Part shown: positions 10,596 to 18,085 of the stretch, one piece after another
How positions within the stretch are numbered: the first letter of the stretch is position 1
Layout of the letters: each line of letters opens with the position of its first letter
NCBI GenBank assembly: GCA_964642165.1
Contig: CAZXOC010000013.1
Coordinates: 1-48,127 of the forward strand
DNA from: CAYRVX01 sp964642165
Lineage (GTDB): Bacteria; Planctomycetota; Phycisphaerae; SM23-33
Direction of reading: 5' to 3'
Length of the DNA: 48,127 nucleotides
Position numbers and translations under genes: made by a program
Notes under the pieces: model-generated
Databases searched by the model: none
What the model saw: the letters and a program-made list of their open reading frames with translations, nothing else
What the model was told of the DNA's origin: nothing

Positions 10596-11489
10596 ATGGC
10601 CGCAGAGCATCGCAAGGGCGTCGGCAGCGAGACGGTCCGGTTCGGCACGCGCCTCTGGGCCCTGGCGGCGGCTCTCGCGGCGAAGCTGGCGTTCTCCCTG
10701 CTCGGCTGCCACCAGGAACCGGCTGGGGCCCCGGAGCGGCCCGCCACACGCCCGGGGAAGGAAGGGAGCATCGTGCTGACCATCGTGTACGACAACAACC
10801 CCGGCCGGGCCGACCTGACGCCCGCGTGGGGCTTCGCCTGCCTCGTGCAGGGCACCGAGAAGACGATCCTCTTTGACACCGGCGGCGACGGCGGGATCCT
10901 GATGGACAACTTCCGCCGGCTGGGCCTGGATGCCAACGAGGTCGACGCCATCGTCCTGAGCCACGTCCACGGCGACCACACCGGCGGGCTGGCGTCGTTT
11001 CTGCGGGTGCGAACCGGCGTGCCCGTCTATCTGCCCGGCGGGTTCCCCGCGGCGTTCAAGCAGCGCGTTCGCGCGCTGGGCGCGCGCCCGATCGACTGCG
11101 ACGATTCGCAACTCGTCTGCGAGGGCGTCCGCACGACCGGCACGCTCGGGCGGGGCGCGATCGAGGAGCATGCCCTGTGCATCCGCACGGGGCGGGGCTG
11201 GGTGGTCATCACCGGCTGCGCGCACCCGGGGGTGGAGAACCTCGCCGCCGCGGCAAAGGAGCTCACCGGCGGGCCGCTCGACCTGGTGATCGGGGGCTTC
11301 CACATGGGCGGGCACAGCGGCGCCCGGATTCGCGCGGCGATGGACCGGCTCGAGAAGCTGGGCGTCCGCCGCGCCGGACCGTGCCACTGCTCCGGGAACG
11401 GCGCCAGGAAGCTCTTCCAGCAGCGCTTCGCCGATCGCTGCCTCCTGCCCGGCGTCGGGACGGTGGTTCGCCTGGACGGAAACGGCTAG
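10596..11489 (+). CDS. MBL-fold metallohydrolase, probable lipoprotein
   Basis: 297 residues. An N-terminal hydrophobic stretch ends in a lipobox-like LLGC (Cys38), suggesting export and lipid anchoring, although the N-region before it is long. The metallo-beta-lactamase fold is shown by LSHVHGDHTGG (His123, His125, Asp127, His128), the preceding LFDTGGDGG, VITGCAHPG and GGFHMGGH. This pattern is closest to the subgroup annotated as dihydropterin ribofuranosylaminobenzene phosphate synthase-like proteins, whose bacterial roles are mostly unknown, so the substrate is left open. The stop codon TAG (11487-11489) lies inside the left terminal repeat of a small palindromic element, so the present C-terminus may have been set by an insertion. 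Confidence 0.85.
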   Translation: MAAEHRKGVGSETVRFGTRLWALAAALAAKLAFSLLGCHQEPAGAPERPATRPGKEGSIVLTIVYDNNPGRADLTPAWGFACLVQGTEKTILFDTGGDGGILMDNFRRLGLDANEVDAIVLSHVHGDHTGGLASFLRVRTGVPVYLPGGFPAAFKQRVRALGARPIDCDDSQLVCEGVRTTGTLGRGAIEEHALCIRTGRGWVVITGCAHPGVENLAAAAKELTGGPLDLVIGGFHMGGHSGARIRAAMDRLEKLGVRRAGPCHCSGNGARKLFQQRFADRCLLPGVGTVVRLDGNG

Positions 11490-11628
11490 TGCTCCGTCAA
11501 CATCGAACTTCTGGGTCCACCTTCTTGATGTTGGTGGCACAACTCTCTGAGTTGTGTGGACTTGCATCCCGAAGAACACAACTCGGAGAGTTGTGCCACC
11601 CAAAGAATCGACCTTGACGGAACACTAG
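11486..11628. mobile_element. MITE-like palindromic element
   Basis: A 143-bp non-coding element. Its ends are 15-bp inverted repeats (ctagtgctccgtcaa at 11486-11500 and its complement at 11614-11628, one mismatch). Inside lie two copies of an 8-bp hairpin, CACAACTC-3-GAGTTGTG, at 11538-11556 and 11577-11595, and the outer arms (11533-11545 and 11588-11600) pair as a perfect 13-bp stem. The terminal CTAG is itself palindromic, so a CTAG target duplication and the repeat end cannot be separated. No transposase is encoded, so movement in trans is inferred. Confidence 0.65.
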
Positions 11629-11669
11629 TCCCCCGCCGCACCCGCGGATGTCGGGGCATCGGCGCTCCA

Positions 11670-11800
11670 CCCGGATTCCCTGGTTCAGATTTCGTTCCTC
11701 GATACGACAGAGCATCGTTCGACCGCAGGAACAAAGAGCTTGCTCAAGATCAAGGGCACGAAGCTCGGAGAATCCAATGGGTGAAAGCCGCAAGAACACA
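11670..11800 (+). mobile_element. Left-end fragment of an IS1380-like element
   Basis: This stretch aligns by eye with the left part of the decayed IS1380 element at 45052. Both start with cccggatt, share a segment ending gaccgca.gaacaaag, and then an ATGGGTGAA start (here at 11777) reading MGESRKNT, compared with MGEASKDA in the other copy. After about ten codons similarity ends, close to the end of the regulator gene on the opposite strand. It is a truncated 5' relic with no transposase body. Confidence 0.5.
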
Positions 11801-11878
11801 CTCTCGCACGGTGCCCGCCGCCGCCTGGTGTGTCACAGGGGTGACCCGCGTAATGCTCTGGCCGTACCCCCTTACCCG

Positions 11879-13051
11879 TTACGTTGTTCTCTGCGCGCGC
11901 CGGTGGTTGCGGCGATAGGCGCTGGGGGTGACGCCTTCGACTCGCTTGAAGACGGTGCACATCTGCGTCGCGTCGCCGAAGCCGGCCTCGACGGCGAGGA
12001 GCTTGATGGGCGTACGGCTCTCGGCCAACCGGCGCTTGGCCCGCTCGACCCGCAGCCGGGCGATCTCTTCGGCGATCGACCGGTCCAGCACGGCGCGGAA
12101 CCGCCGCTCCAGGGTGCGGCGCGTGACGTTCAGGCCCTTCGCTACGTGGCTCACGCGGATCGGCTGGTGGCTGTGCTCCGAGATGAACCGCAAGGCGGCG
12201 GCCACCATCTCATCCTCCACGGCCAGGGCGTCGCTCGACCGGCGGGGCAGGAGTGCGACGGGCTCGACGAGGACCGGCTCGCCCGGCGCGCGCGCGCCGT
12301 CCATCATCTCATCGAGCAGCTCGGCCGCGCGGTAGCCCACCCGCTCGTATCCCAGTTCGATGCTGGAGAGGCTGGGCTCCGGATGGGCGCAGATCACCGG
12401 CTCGTTGTGCGTGCCCACGAGCGCCGCGTCGCGCGGGACCTGAACGCCCCGGCCGCGACAGGCGCAGGCGAGGTAGCGGCACAGCAGGTCGTAGGAGACG
12501 CCCACGCCGATCGGCGGCGTCCAGGAGTCGATCCACTCGTCCATCCGGGCCTTGAAGACCTGCCAGTTGGCCGGTCGCGCCGCATAGCCGACGGGAACCA
12601 TCAGCGAAGAACAGGAGAAACCCGCCTCCGCCAACGTCGCCTCAAATGCGGTGCGCTGCGTCTTGACGGCGCGCTGGCGACTGAAGCCGAGGAAGCCGAA
12701 CTGGCAAAAGCCGCGCGCCATGAGGTGCCGGGCCGCCATGCGTCCGACGGCCTCGAAGTCCGGCGCCACCAGCGGCACGTCCGTCGCCGAAGAGTTGACC
12801 CAGACATTGACCAGCGGCACGGAGGCCCGCCGGGCCGCTTGGGCCAGCCGCGGCGTGACGCGGGCGATGACCCCGTCGTAGCCCGGCCTGGATCGCCCAC
12901 CCTCCAGGCTCTGCTCGGCGTAGGGGTCGAGGATGCACTCCCATCGGCCGCACTCCTGAGCGTACTGCTGCGTACCCGCGAACACGCCGCGGTGCCGCTT
13001 GTACGGCCAATCCAATTCGAGCATTACCGCCACACGTCGCCGCCTGGCCAT
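11879..13051 (-). CDS. XylR-type AraC-family transcriptional regulator
   Basis: 390 residues, nearly the length of E. coli XylR. Residues 1 to about 270 form a LacI/periplasmic-binding-like effector domain (RVAVMLELDWPYKRHRGVFAG at the start, GYDGVIARV, FGFLGF, GVGVSYDLLCRYLACACRGRGVQVPRDAALVGTHNE). Residues about 285-390 form the AraC double helix-turn-helix (HQPIRVSHVAKGLNVTRRTL, RAKRRLAESRTPIKLLAVEAGF, FKRVEGVTPSAYRR). The family binds a sugar and activates or represses sugar-use genes; which sugar is unknown. The ATG at 13051 is chosen because GGAGG sits about nine bases upstream. It is transcribed away from the giant PEP-CTERM gene, with direct-repeat boxes between them. Confidence 0.9.
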   Translation of the reverse strand: MARRRRVAVMLELDWPYKRHRGVFAGTQQYAQECGRWECILDPYAEQSLEGGRSRPGYDGVIARVTPRLAQAARRASVPLVNVWVNSSATDVPLVAPDFEAVGRMAARHLMARGFCQFGFLGFSRQRAVKTQRTAFEATLAEAGFSCSSLMVPVGYAARPANWQVFKARMDEWIDSWTPPIGVGVSYDLLCRYLACACRGRGVQVPRDAALVGTHNEPVICAHPEPSLSSIELGYERVGYRAAELLDEMMDGARAPGEPVLVEPVALLPRRSSDALAVEDEMVAAALRFISEHSHQPIRVSHVAKGLNVTRRTLERRFRAVLDRSIAEEIARLRVERAKRRLAESRTPIKLLAVEAGFGDATQMCTVFKRVEGVTPSAYRRNHRRAQRTT

Positions 13052-13123
13052 CGGCAAGGCCTCCACGCCCGGGCGCGGCGCCCGCCGGTGCCCGGCTGTC
13101 GCCAGATCACGAGAACTTGTCGC

Positions 13124-13152
13124 ATTATAAGCCACCATCAGGCCTGCCGCAA
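13124..13152 (-). promoter_or_regulatory. Predicted promoter of the XylR-like regulator
   Basis: Read on the minus strand: TTGCGG (13147-13152), 17-base spacer, TATAAT (13124-13129). A TGTCGCAT box on the plus strand (13118-13125) overlaps the -10 edge and resembles the two operator boxes further along, which suggests autoregulation. Confidence 0.55.
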
Positions 13153-13228
13153 CACCCCGCTTCTCCATCTCCGACGGCGCGCGGCCATAGGGGGCATGTC
13201 CTACGGGCCGGGCCTGCTCGATACTTGC

Positions 13229-13262
13229 TGTCGCAAATACGCTTGTGAATTGTCGCAAGTAC
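13229..13262 (+). promoter_or_regulatory. Direct-repeat operator, probable site of the XylR-like regulator
   Basis: TGTCGCAAATAC at 13229-13240 and TGTCGCAAGTAC at 13251-13262 match at 11 of 12 bases and start 22 bp apart, about two helical turns. AraC/XylR proteins typically bind two such direct repeats. The downstream box ends about 15 bp before the -35 of the PEP-CTERM gene promoter, an activator position. Confidence 0.6.
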
Positions 13263-13277
13263 TGGCGCCCTTTCTTC

Positions 13278-13305
13278 TTGCAATCCGCGGGGGGAGGCGT
13301 ATACT
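13278..13305 (+). promoter_or_regulatory. Predicted promoter of the first PEP-CTERM gene
   Basis: TTGCAA at 13278-13283, 16-base spacer, TATACT at 13300-13305. It would leave a leader of about 150 bases before the ATG at 13465. In that leader I see nothing beyond GC-rich sequence. Confidence 0.55.
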
Positions 13306-13464
13306 GACGGTTGCGCGAGCGCAGGCCGGCTTGTGTTGTGCTTGGTCGGTGGGCGCTCGGCGCCGTGTCGGCTGTTCTCATCCAAAGGTGGAAAGGACGG
13401 AAGGAGAGGGTTGCCGCGAGCCCGTGGCGCCGAGCCTTTCTGTCTGCAGAATAGGAACGAAGCG

Positions 13465-16400
13465 ATGAGACGCACGGCCATCTGTCTGTCTGTGGTTGTC
13501 TGCTGCCTGCTGGTCGCCGGTTGGGCCGATGCGGCGGACCGTAACTGGGTGGGAGGGACCGGCAACTGGGACACAATCTCGCCCAACTGGGACGGCGCCG
13601 TCTGGGTCGACAACGACTCGGCCATCTTCGGTGGCACGGCGGGCACAGTCACGCTGACCAAGAACATCTCGATCACCGACATGACCATAACCACCGGGAC
13701 CTACACCATTGACGGTGCATTCGATCTCAACTTCAGCGGCTCGATCCTCTTGGACGGGGTGAACGCGAACATCGAGACAGGCATCACCGGATCGCCGGCG
13801 CTGACCCATAACGCTGGTTCTAGAACGCTGACGCTGGGACCCCCCGCTTCGCTCAACATGGACCTCGGTGCAATCCAGGTAAACAAGACTGTCGGCGGAA
13901 ACACGACTCTTAACCTGCAAGGCGATGGCAACGGCTCGGCCGCTTCGATCAAGTGGCACGACGGTACCGCCAGCCAGATCTTTGTCAACAAAAACGGCTC
14001 GGGCACCTGGACGCTGGGCGACGTGACCTTTAATAATCGTTCCGGCGCGGGCAATGGAGGCGAGGGGAAAGTCACTGTCTTAGCGGGCGAACTGTTCGCC
14101 GACACCATCAGGGCCAGCCACGGCGTTTATCTCAGCGGCGGCGTGTTCCACTACAACAACCCCCTCCTCTTGAACTCCATCGGAGCGCGCGGGGGCGGTC
14201 GACTGAATCTATCGGGCGGCAGCTTCGACAACAGCAGCGGCGCGCCCATCGTCGTCCCGCCCGATGACGGACAGGAGCCGCCCAATCCGGTCCGGGTAGA
14301 TATGACCTGGTCCGGCAGCGGCTTCACCTTCATCGGCAGCGACGATCTGGACCTCGGCGCCGGCAACGTGACGCTGTCGGGCAGCCCCACGGTGACCGTC
14401 GAGGCGGGTGCCCTCACCGTCGGCGGCGCGATTGGCGACGGCACCAATATCTACGGGATCACCAAGGGCGGCGACGGCACGCTGGTCCTGGGCGGGGCGA
14501 ACACCTACAACGGCGACACGACGGTCTCGGCAGGCACGCTCAGACTCGGCACGGCTTGGCTGGACGACGGCTCCGTCCTCTCCGTGGCCGGCGGCGGAGC
14601 CAAGCTGGACCTCGCCCATTCGGACACCGACGAGGTCTTTCTGCTGAACCTCGGCGGCAGCCCCGCGGCTGCTGGCACCTGGGGATCAACCAGCAGCGCC
14701 GCCGACAACCAGGACGACACCTACTTCTCCGGCACGGGCATCATCAACAATATCGGCGGCGTGTATACCGACGGTCGCTTCTACTGGGACGGTGCGAGCG
14801 TGGGCGGCACCGGCGACGCCGTCAGCGACGGCGGGTCCGGCGACTGGGATACCTCGACCCAGAACTGGGACAAGGGCTTCACCGCCAAAGAGGCGTGGGT
14901 CAATGGCACCAGTAAGAAGGCGATCTTCGGCGGCTCGTCGGACGCCACGGTCACGCTGGGTGAGGATATCACCGTCGAAGAGATTGAATTTGCAGGAACC
15001 AATAAGGACGTCGATTACACCGTTGAAGGCAACACCCTGAACTTCACCGGGACCAAAACGATCACGGGGATCTCGGGGAAGACTGTAACGATCACGTCCG
15101 GGATCACCGGCAAGCCGACGGTCAACTTCGATCATTCGGCAGGAGACAGTGGGAAGCTGACTCTGGCGCCCGCCGGTTCCACCACGATGGATATGGCAAC
15201 CATCAATATGATCAAGGGTTCGTCAGCAGCCAACACCCAGCTTGTTCTGGGCGGCGATACCGACAATTCAGCCGATGCGATCACGTGGTCGAACGTCGGC
15301 CAACAGCTGACCTTGACCAAAAAGGGATCAGGCACGTGGACAGTCAACGGCGGCTACGATAATGGGCCGAACGGTGATGCCAGGTTTTACGTCGATGAGG
15401 GTACGCTGATTCTCAACGGGACGTTCAACCCTTCTCATGCATTTGAAGTCCGTAATGGGGGCACACTCAGCGGCACCGCAACCATCGCCAAGGCACGCTC
15501 GGGTGGGCCTGTCGTCCAGGCCGGCGGCACGATCGCACCCGGCGACGGCGTCGGCACGTTGACCGTCGCCGATGATGCCTTTACGATGCAAGATGGGTCG
15601 ATCTACGCGTGGGAAATGTCGGATCCAGCCGGTGCCCCGGGCACCGGTTGGGACGCTATCAGCAGCCCCACTGTGGATTTGGAAGCCGGCTGGATACTTG
15701 ATATCATCGACGCCGGATTGATTGGCGCCATGGACGGCTCCGAACAGTTCGAACTGTTCACCGAGGTGACCGGCGCGCCCACCGTGAACGCGGTTACGAT
15801 CGGCGCGGTACCCGATGAATGGGACGCCTCCGGCGCCACTGTTGTCTTTGACGATGCGGGTGATCGGATCTACCTGACGGGGCTGATCGGCGGCACGATC
15901 CCCTACACGTGGGAATTCGCCGGCGCCGCCGAGTGGGCCAGCGCCAACTGGCACGACGGCACCATCAGTGCCCAATTCCCCGCCGCCGACGCCGACATGA
16001 CCATCGACGTGGGCGGCAGTGAGGTGACCGTGGCCGCCGACTTCATCTCCGGCGACAGCGGACCGGCCGCCTCGGTGGCCGTCGGCGAAACCAACACCGC
16101 CTCGCTCATCGTCAAGGACGGCGTGACGCTGGAGGTGGCCAGGACGGTCGCCGTGGGCGGCTCCGGCACGCTGCAAGTCGACGGCACGCTCACCGCCGCG
16201 TCTCTCGAGTCGGCGGGGACGCTGGCCGTCCAGGCGGGCGCGGCCGTCGGCGTGGGCGACCTGACCATCACCGGCGGGTCGGCCAACCTCGCCGAGGACG
16301 TCCTGGCCGAGAACGTCGAGATCACCGGCGGGACGGTGGACACGGGCGACAAGGCGATCGTCCTCAGCGGGACGCTCACGACCCCGGACGCCGTCGTCAC

Positions 16401-17370
16401 GTCCGAGGCGGAATCGTTCCAGGCGATGGGCTCGGGCCAGCCCGGCGAGATCACCGTCGGCATGACCGAGGACGGCAAGAGGACAACGGTGACGCCGTCC
16501 GCCGGGCCGGGCGGAACGCTGAACGCCCCGGACCTGAGCTTCCGGAGCTCCCCCCCGGACATGGGGACGCCCGTGCTCTACTTCGATGCCGGCGACGCGC
16601 TGGTGGGCGACCTGACGGTCGTCGACGACGCCTGGGTCACGCTCAGCGCCAGCGCGGCTGCCCCCGTGAGCTTCCGCAACCTGGGGGGACTGGGCGCCGT
16701 GCAGTGCGACGCGGTCATCCCTTCGGTTCGCGGCGCGGTGAGGCCGGGACAGGGCATCGGGACACTGGACGTGCTCTTCGGCCGCCTGGTCTTCGAGGCG
16801 GGCTCGGCCTTCCAGCCGGAGGTGCAGGGCGCCGACGCCTCAGACCTGCTGAACGTGGATGAGACGCTGGACGTGACGCCCGCCGCGCTGGCGATCTCCT
16901 GGCTGCCGGGCGACGCCGCCGACTCGATGTTCGGCGGCAGGTATGTGGTAGCCGACAGCGTGGAGGGGATTGCAGGCCCATTCGCCGTGTGGGGCGGCGG
17001 GAACATCGGCGCGGCCTACATCGCCGGCGTCGAGCACGACGTCGACTGGGACGAGGGGGACCACGGGATCCGGGTGACGCTGCACGACCAGCTCGCCGGG
17101 GACGTGGACCTGGACGGCGAGGTCGCCCGGGGCGACTTCCTGGCCCTGCGGGGCGCCTTCGGCTCAACCGATGCCGACTGGCTCGGCGGCGACCTCACCT
17201 TCGACGGCGACGTGAACTACCTCGACTACATCGCCCTGAAGCGAAGCATCGGCGACTCCGTCCCCGGCGGCGTCGGGATCACCCCCGAGCCCGCGACGCT
17301 CCTGCTGCTGGCGCTGGGCGCCTGCGGCCTGCTCGGCCGGAGGCAAACCACGAAGAAGCGCCGCGCGTAA
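13465..17370 (+). CDS. Giant secreted beta-rich PEP-CTERM protein with dockerin-like segment
   Basis: 1301 residues. A Sec signal peptide (MRRTAICLSVVVCCLLVAGW, cleavage near 24) is followed by beta-rich repeats of the autotransporter-associated type (for example GDGTLVLGGANTYNGDTTVS, near 335). Two long internal repeats begin with GGTGNWDT..NWD near residue 29 and GGSGDWDT..NWD near 455. Each continues through FGG, an ITGxP segment, LTL..P and KKGSGTWT or KNGSGTWT. From about 815 a third, degenerate W-rich unit leads into a module shared with the next PEP-CTERM gene. Residues about 1212-1265 carry two dockerin-like Asp-rich loops (GDVDLDGEV, GDLTFDGDV). PEP starts at 1274, then a hydrophobic helix and GRRQTTKKRR. 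PEP-CTERM tails are normally recognised by an exosortase; none is in this window. A surface or matrix role is inferred. Base composition is less GC-rich than the neighbours. Confidence 0.88.
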   Translation: MRRTAICLSVVVCCLLVAGWADAADRNWVGGTGNWDTISPNWDGAVWVDNDSAIFGGTAGTVTLTKNISITDMTITTGTYTIDGAFDLNFSGSILLDGVNANIETGITGSPALTHNAGSRTLTLGPPASLNMDLGAIQVNKTVGGNTTLNLQGDGNGSAASIKWHDGTASQIFVNKNGSGTWTLGDVTFNNRSGAGNGGEGKVTVLAGELFADTIRASHGVYLSGGVFHYNNPLLLNSIGARGGGRLNLSGGSFDNSSGAPIVVPPDDGQEPPNPVRVDMTWSGSGFTFIGSDDLDLGAGNVTLSGSPTVTVEAGALTVGGAIGDGTNIYGITKGGDGTLVLGGANTYNGDTTVSAGTLRLGTAWLDDGSVLSVAGGGAKLDLAHSDTDEVFLLNLGGSPAAAGTWGSTSSAADNQDDTYFSGTGIINNIGGVYTDGRFYWDGASVGGTGDAVSDGGSGDWDTSTQNWDKGFTAKEAWVNGTSKKAIFGGSSDATVTLGEDITVEEIEFAGTNKDVDYTVEGNTLNFTGTKTITGISGKTVTITSGITGKPTVNFDHSAGDSGKLTLAPAGSTTMDMATINMIKGSSAANTQLVLGGDTDNSADAITWSNVGQQLTLTKKGSGTWTVNGGYDNGPNGDARFYVDEGTLILNGTFNPSHAFEVRNGGTLSGTATIAKARSGGPVVQAGGTIAPGDGVGTLTVADDAFTMQDGSIYAWEMSDPAGAPGTGWDAISSPTVDLEAGWILDIIDAGLIGAMDGSEQFELFTEVTGAPTVNAVTIGAVPDEWDASGATVVFDDAGDRIYLTGLIGGTIPYTWEFAGAAEWASANWHDGTISAQFPAADADMTIDVGGSEVTVAADFISGDSGPAASVAVGETNTASLIVKDGVTLEVARTVAVGGSGTLQVDGTLTAASLESAGTLAVQAGAAVGVGDLTITGGSANLAEDVLAENVEITGGTVDTGDKAIVLSGTLTTPDAVVTSEAESFQAMGSGQPGEITVGMTEDGKRTTVTPSAGPGGTLNAPDLSFRSSPPDMGTPVLYFDAGDALVGDLTVVDDAWVTLSASAAAPVSFRNLGGLGAVQCDAVIPSVRGAVRPGQGIGTLDVLFGRLVFEAGSAFQPEVQGADASDLLNVDETLDVTPAALAISWLPGDAADSMFGGRYVVADSVEGIAGPFAVWGGGNIGAAYIAGVEHDVDWDEGDHGIRVTLHDQLAGDVDLDGEVARGDFLALRGAFGSTDADWLGGDLTFDGDVNYLDYIALKRSIGDSVPGGVGITPEPATLLLLALGACGLLGRRQTTKKRRA

Positions 17371-18085
17371 CCGGCGAGACGGAACCGAACAGACAACACG
17401 GCAGAGCGGCGGTCTGCCGGCGGCGGCGGGCAGCGTAGGGACTCGGTCCCACGACCAATGGAACCGAACAAACGGACCAGCTGCCAAGACGAGCGCCTCG
17501 GCCTGGGTTCCAGGAGGTTCCGGACGACCACGCGGCCGCGCAACGAATTCCGGCCCCTTGTTCGACGAATGCCTACGCCGCGAAGCCGAACTGGCGGCCG
17601 CCTGAAGGGCGAAATCCCACGCTGCTTCAGGCCCGGATTGCGCCCCCAAGCAGCCATAGACCCCGCTCCGAACGCAGTTTTCGGCCAGATTCTCAAGAAT
17701 CTTGCGAGTTCTTGCCGCGGGCGGGGTTGAAACGCTTGACAAGACAATCTGATCTGACATGATATAGAGGCTGTTGTGGCCTCGTGATCTGTGCCGTTGA
17801 GTTTCAGATGGCTTCTGATAGCTCGACGGGAGTTTTCATCTTCTCAGTGAGGCAGCGGCGCACGGAGGCGAACGGACGGTTATCTTCAACGGTGACAATT
17901 GTTTGCCTCGCGAGGTGCATTTTCTGCGCTGATCCGCCCGACGGTCGACGGCCGAGGACCTCTCTGTCGCCGCGCGCGGCGATCACAAGCGGACACCGAG
18001 TCCATTCGTACGGCGGCGTTCGTGCGCTGCCGTACGTGACAGACAGGTACACCCCAAGCCCTTCTTGCGAACGAGGAGGAAACCG
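17371..18085. promoter_or_regulatory. Long intergenic region with palindrome, promoter and leader hairpin for the second PEP-CTERM gene
   Basis: No convincing gene is seen. AGATTCTCAAGAATCT at 17687-17702 is a perfect inverted repeat (7-bp arms, 2-base centre) lying 34 bp upstream of TTGACA (17736-17741). A weak -10 (TGATAT at 17760, 18-base spacer) follows. If the promoter is right, the leader is about 310 bases and contains a 12-bp hairpin at 18007-18036 (CGTACGGCGGCG with one G-T wobble, 6-base loop) about 35 bases before the GAGGAGG ribosome site. Confidence 0.45.

Noticed and set aside
13096..13105. Fourth TGTCGCxA-like box upstream of the regulator
   Set aside because: GCTGTCGCCA matches only the core and lies in the leader without a spaced partner.
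17458..17730. 90-codon open frame between the PEP-CTERM genes
   Set aside because: No ribosome site, no hydrophobic or domain signal, and the region carries promoter-like features instead.
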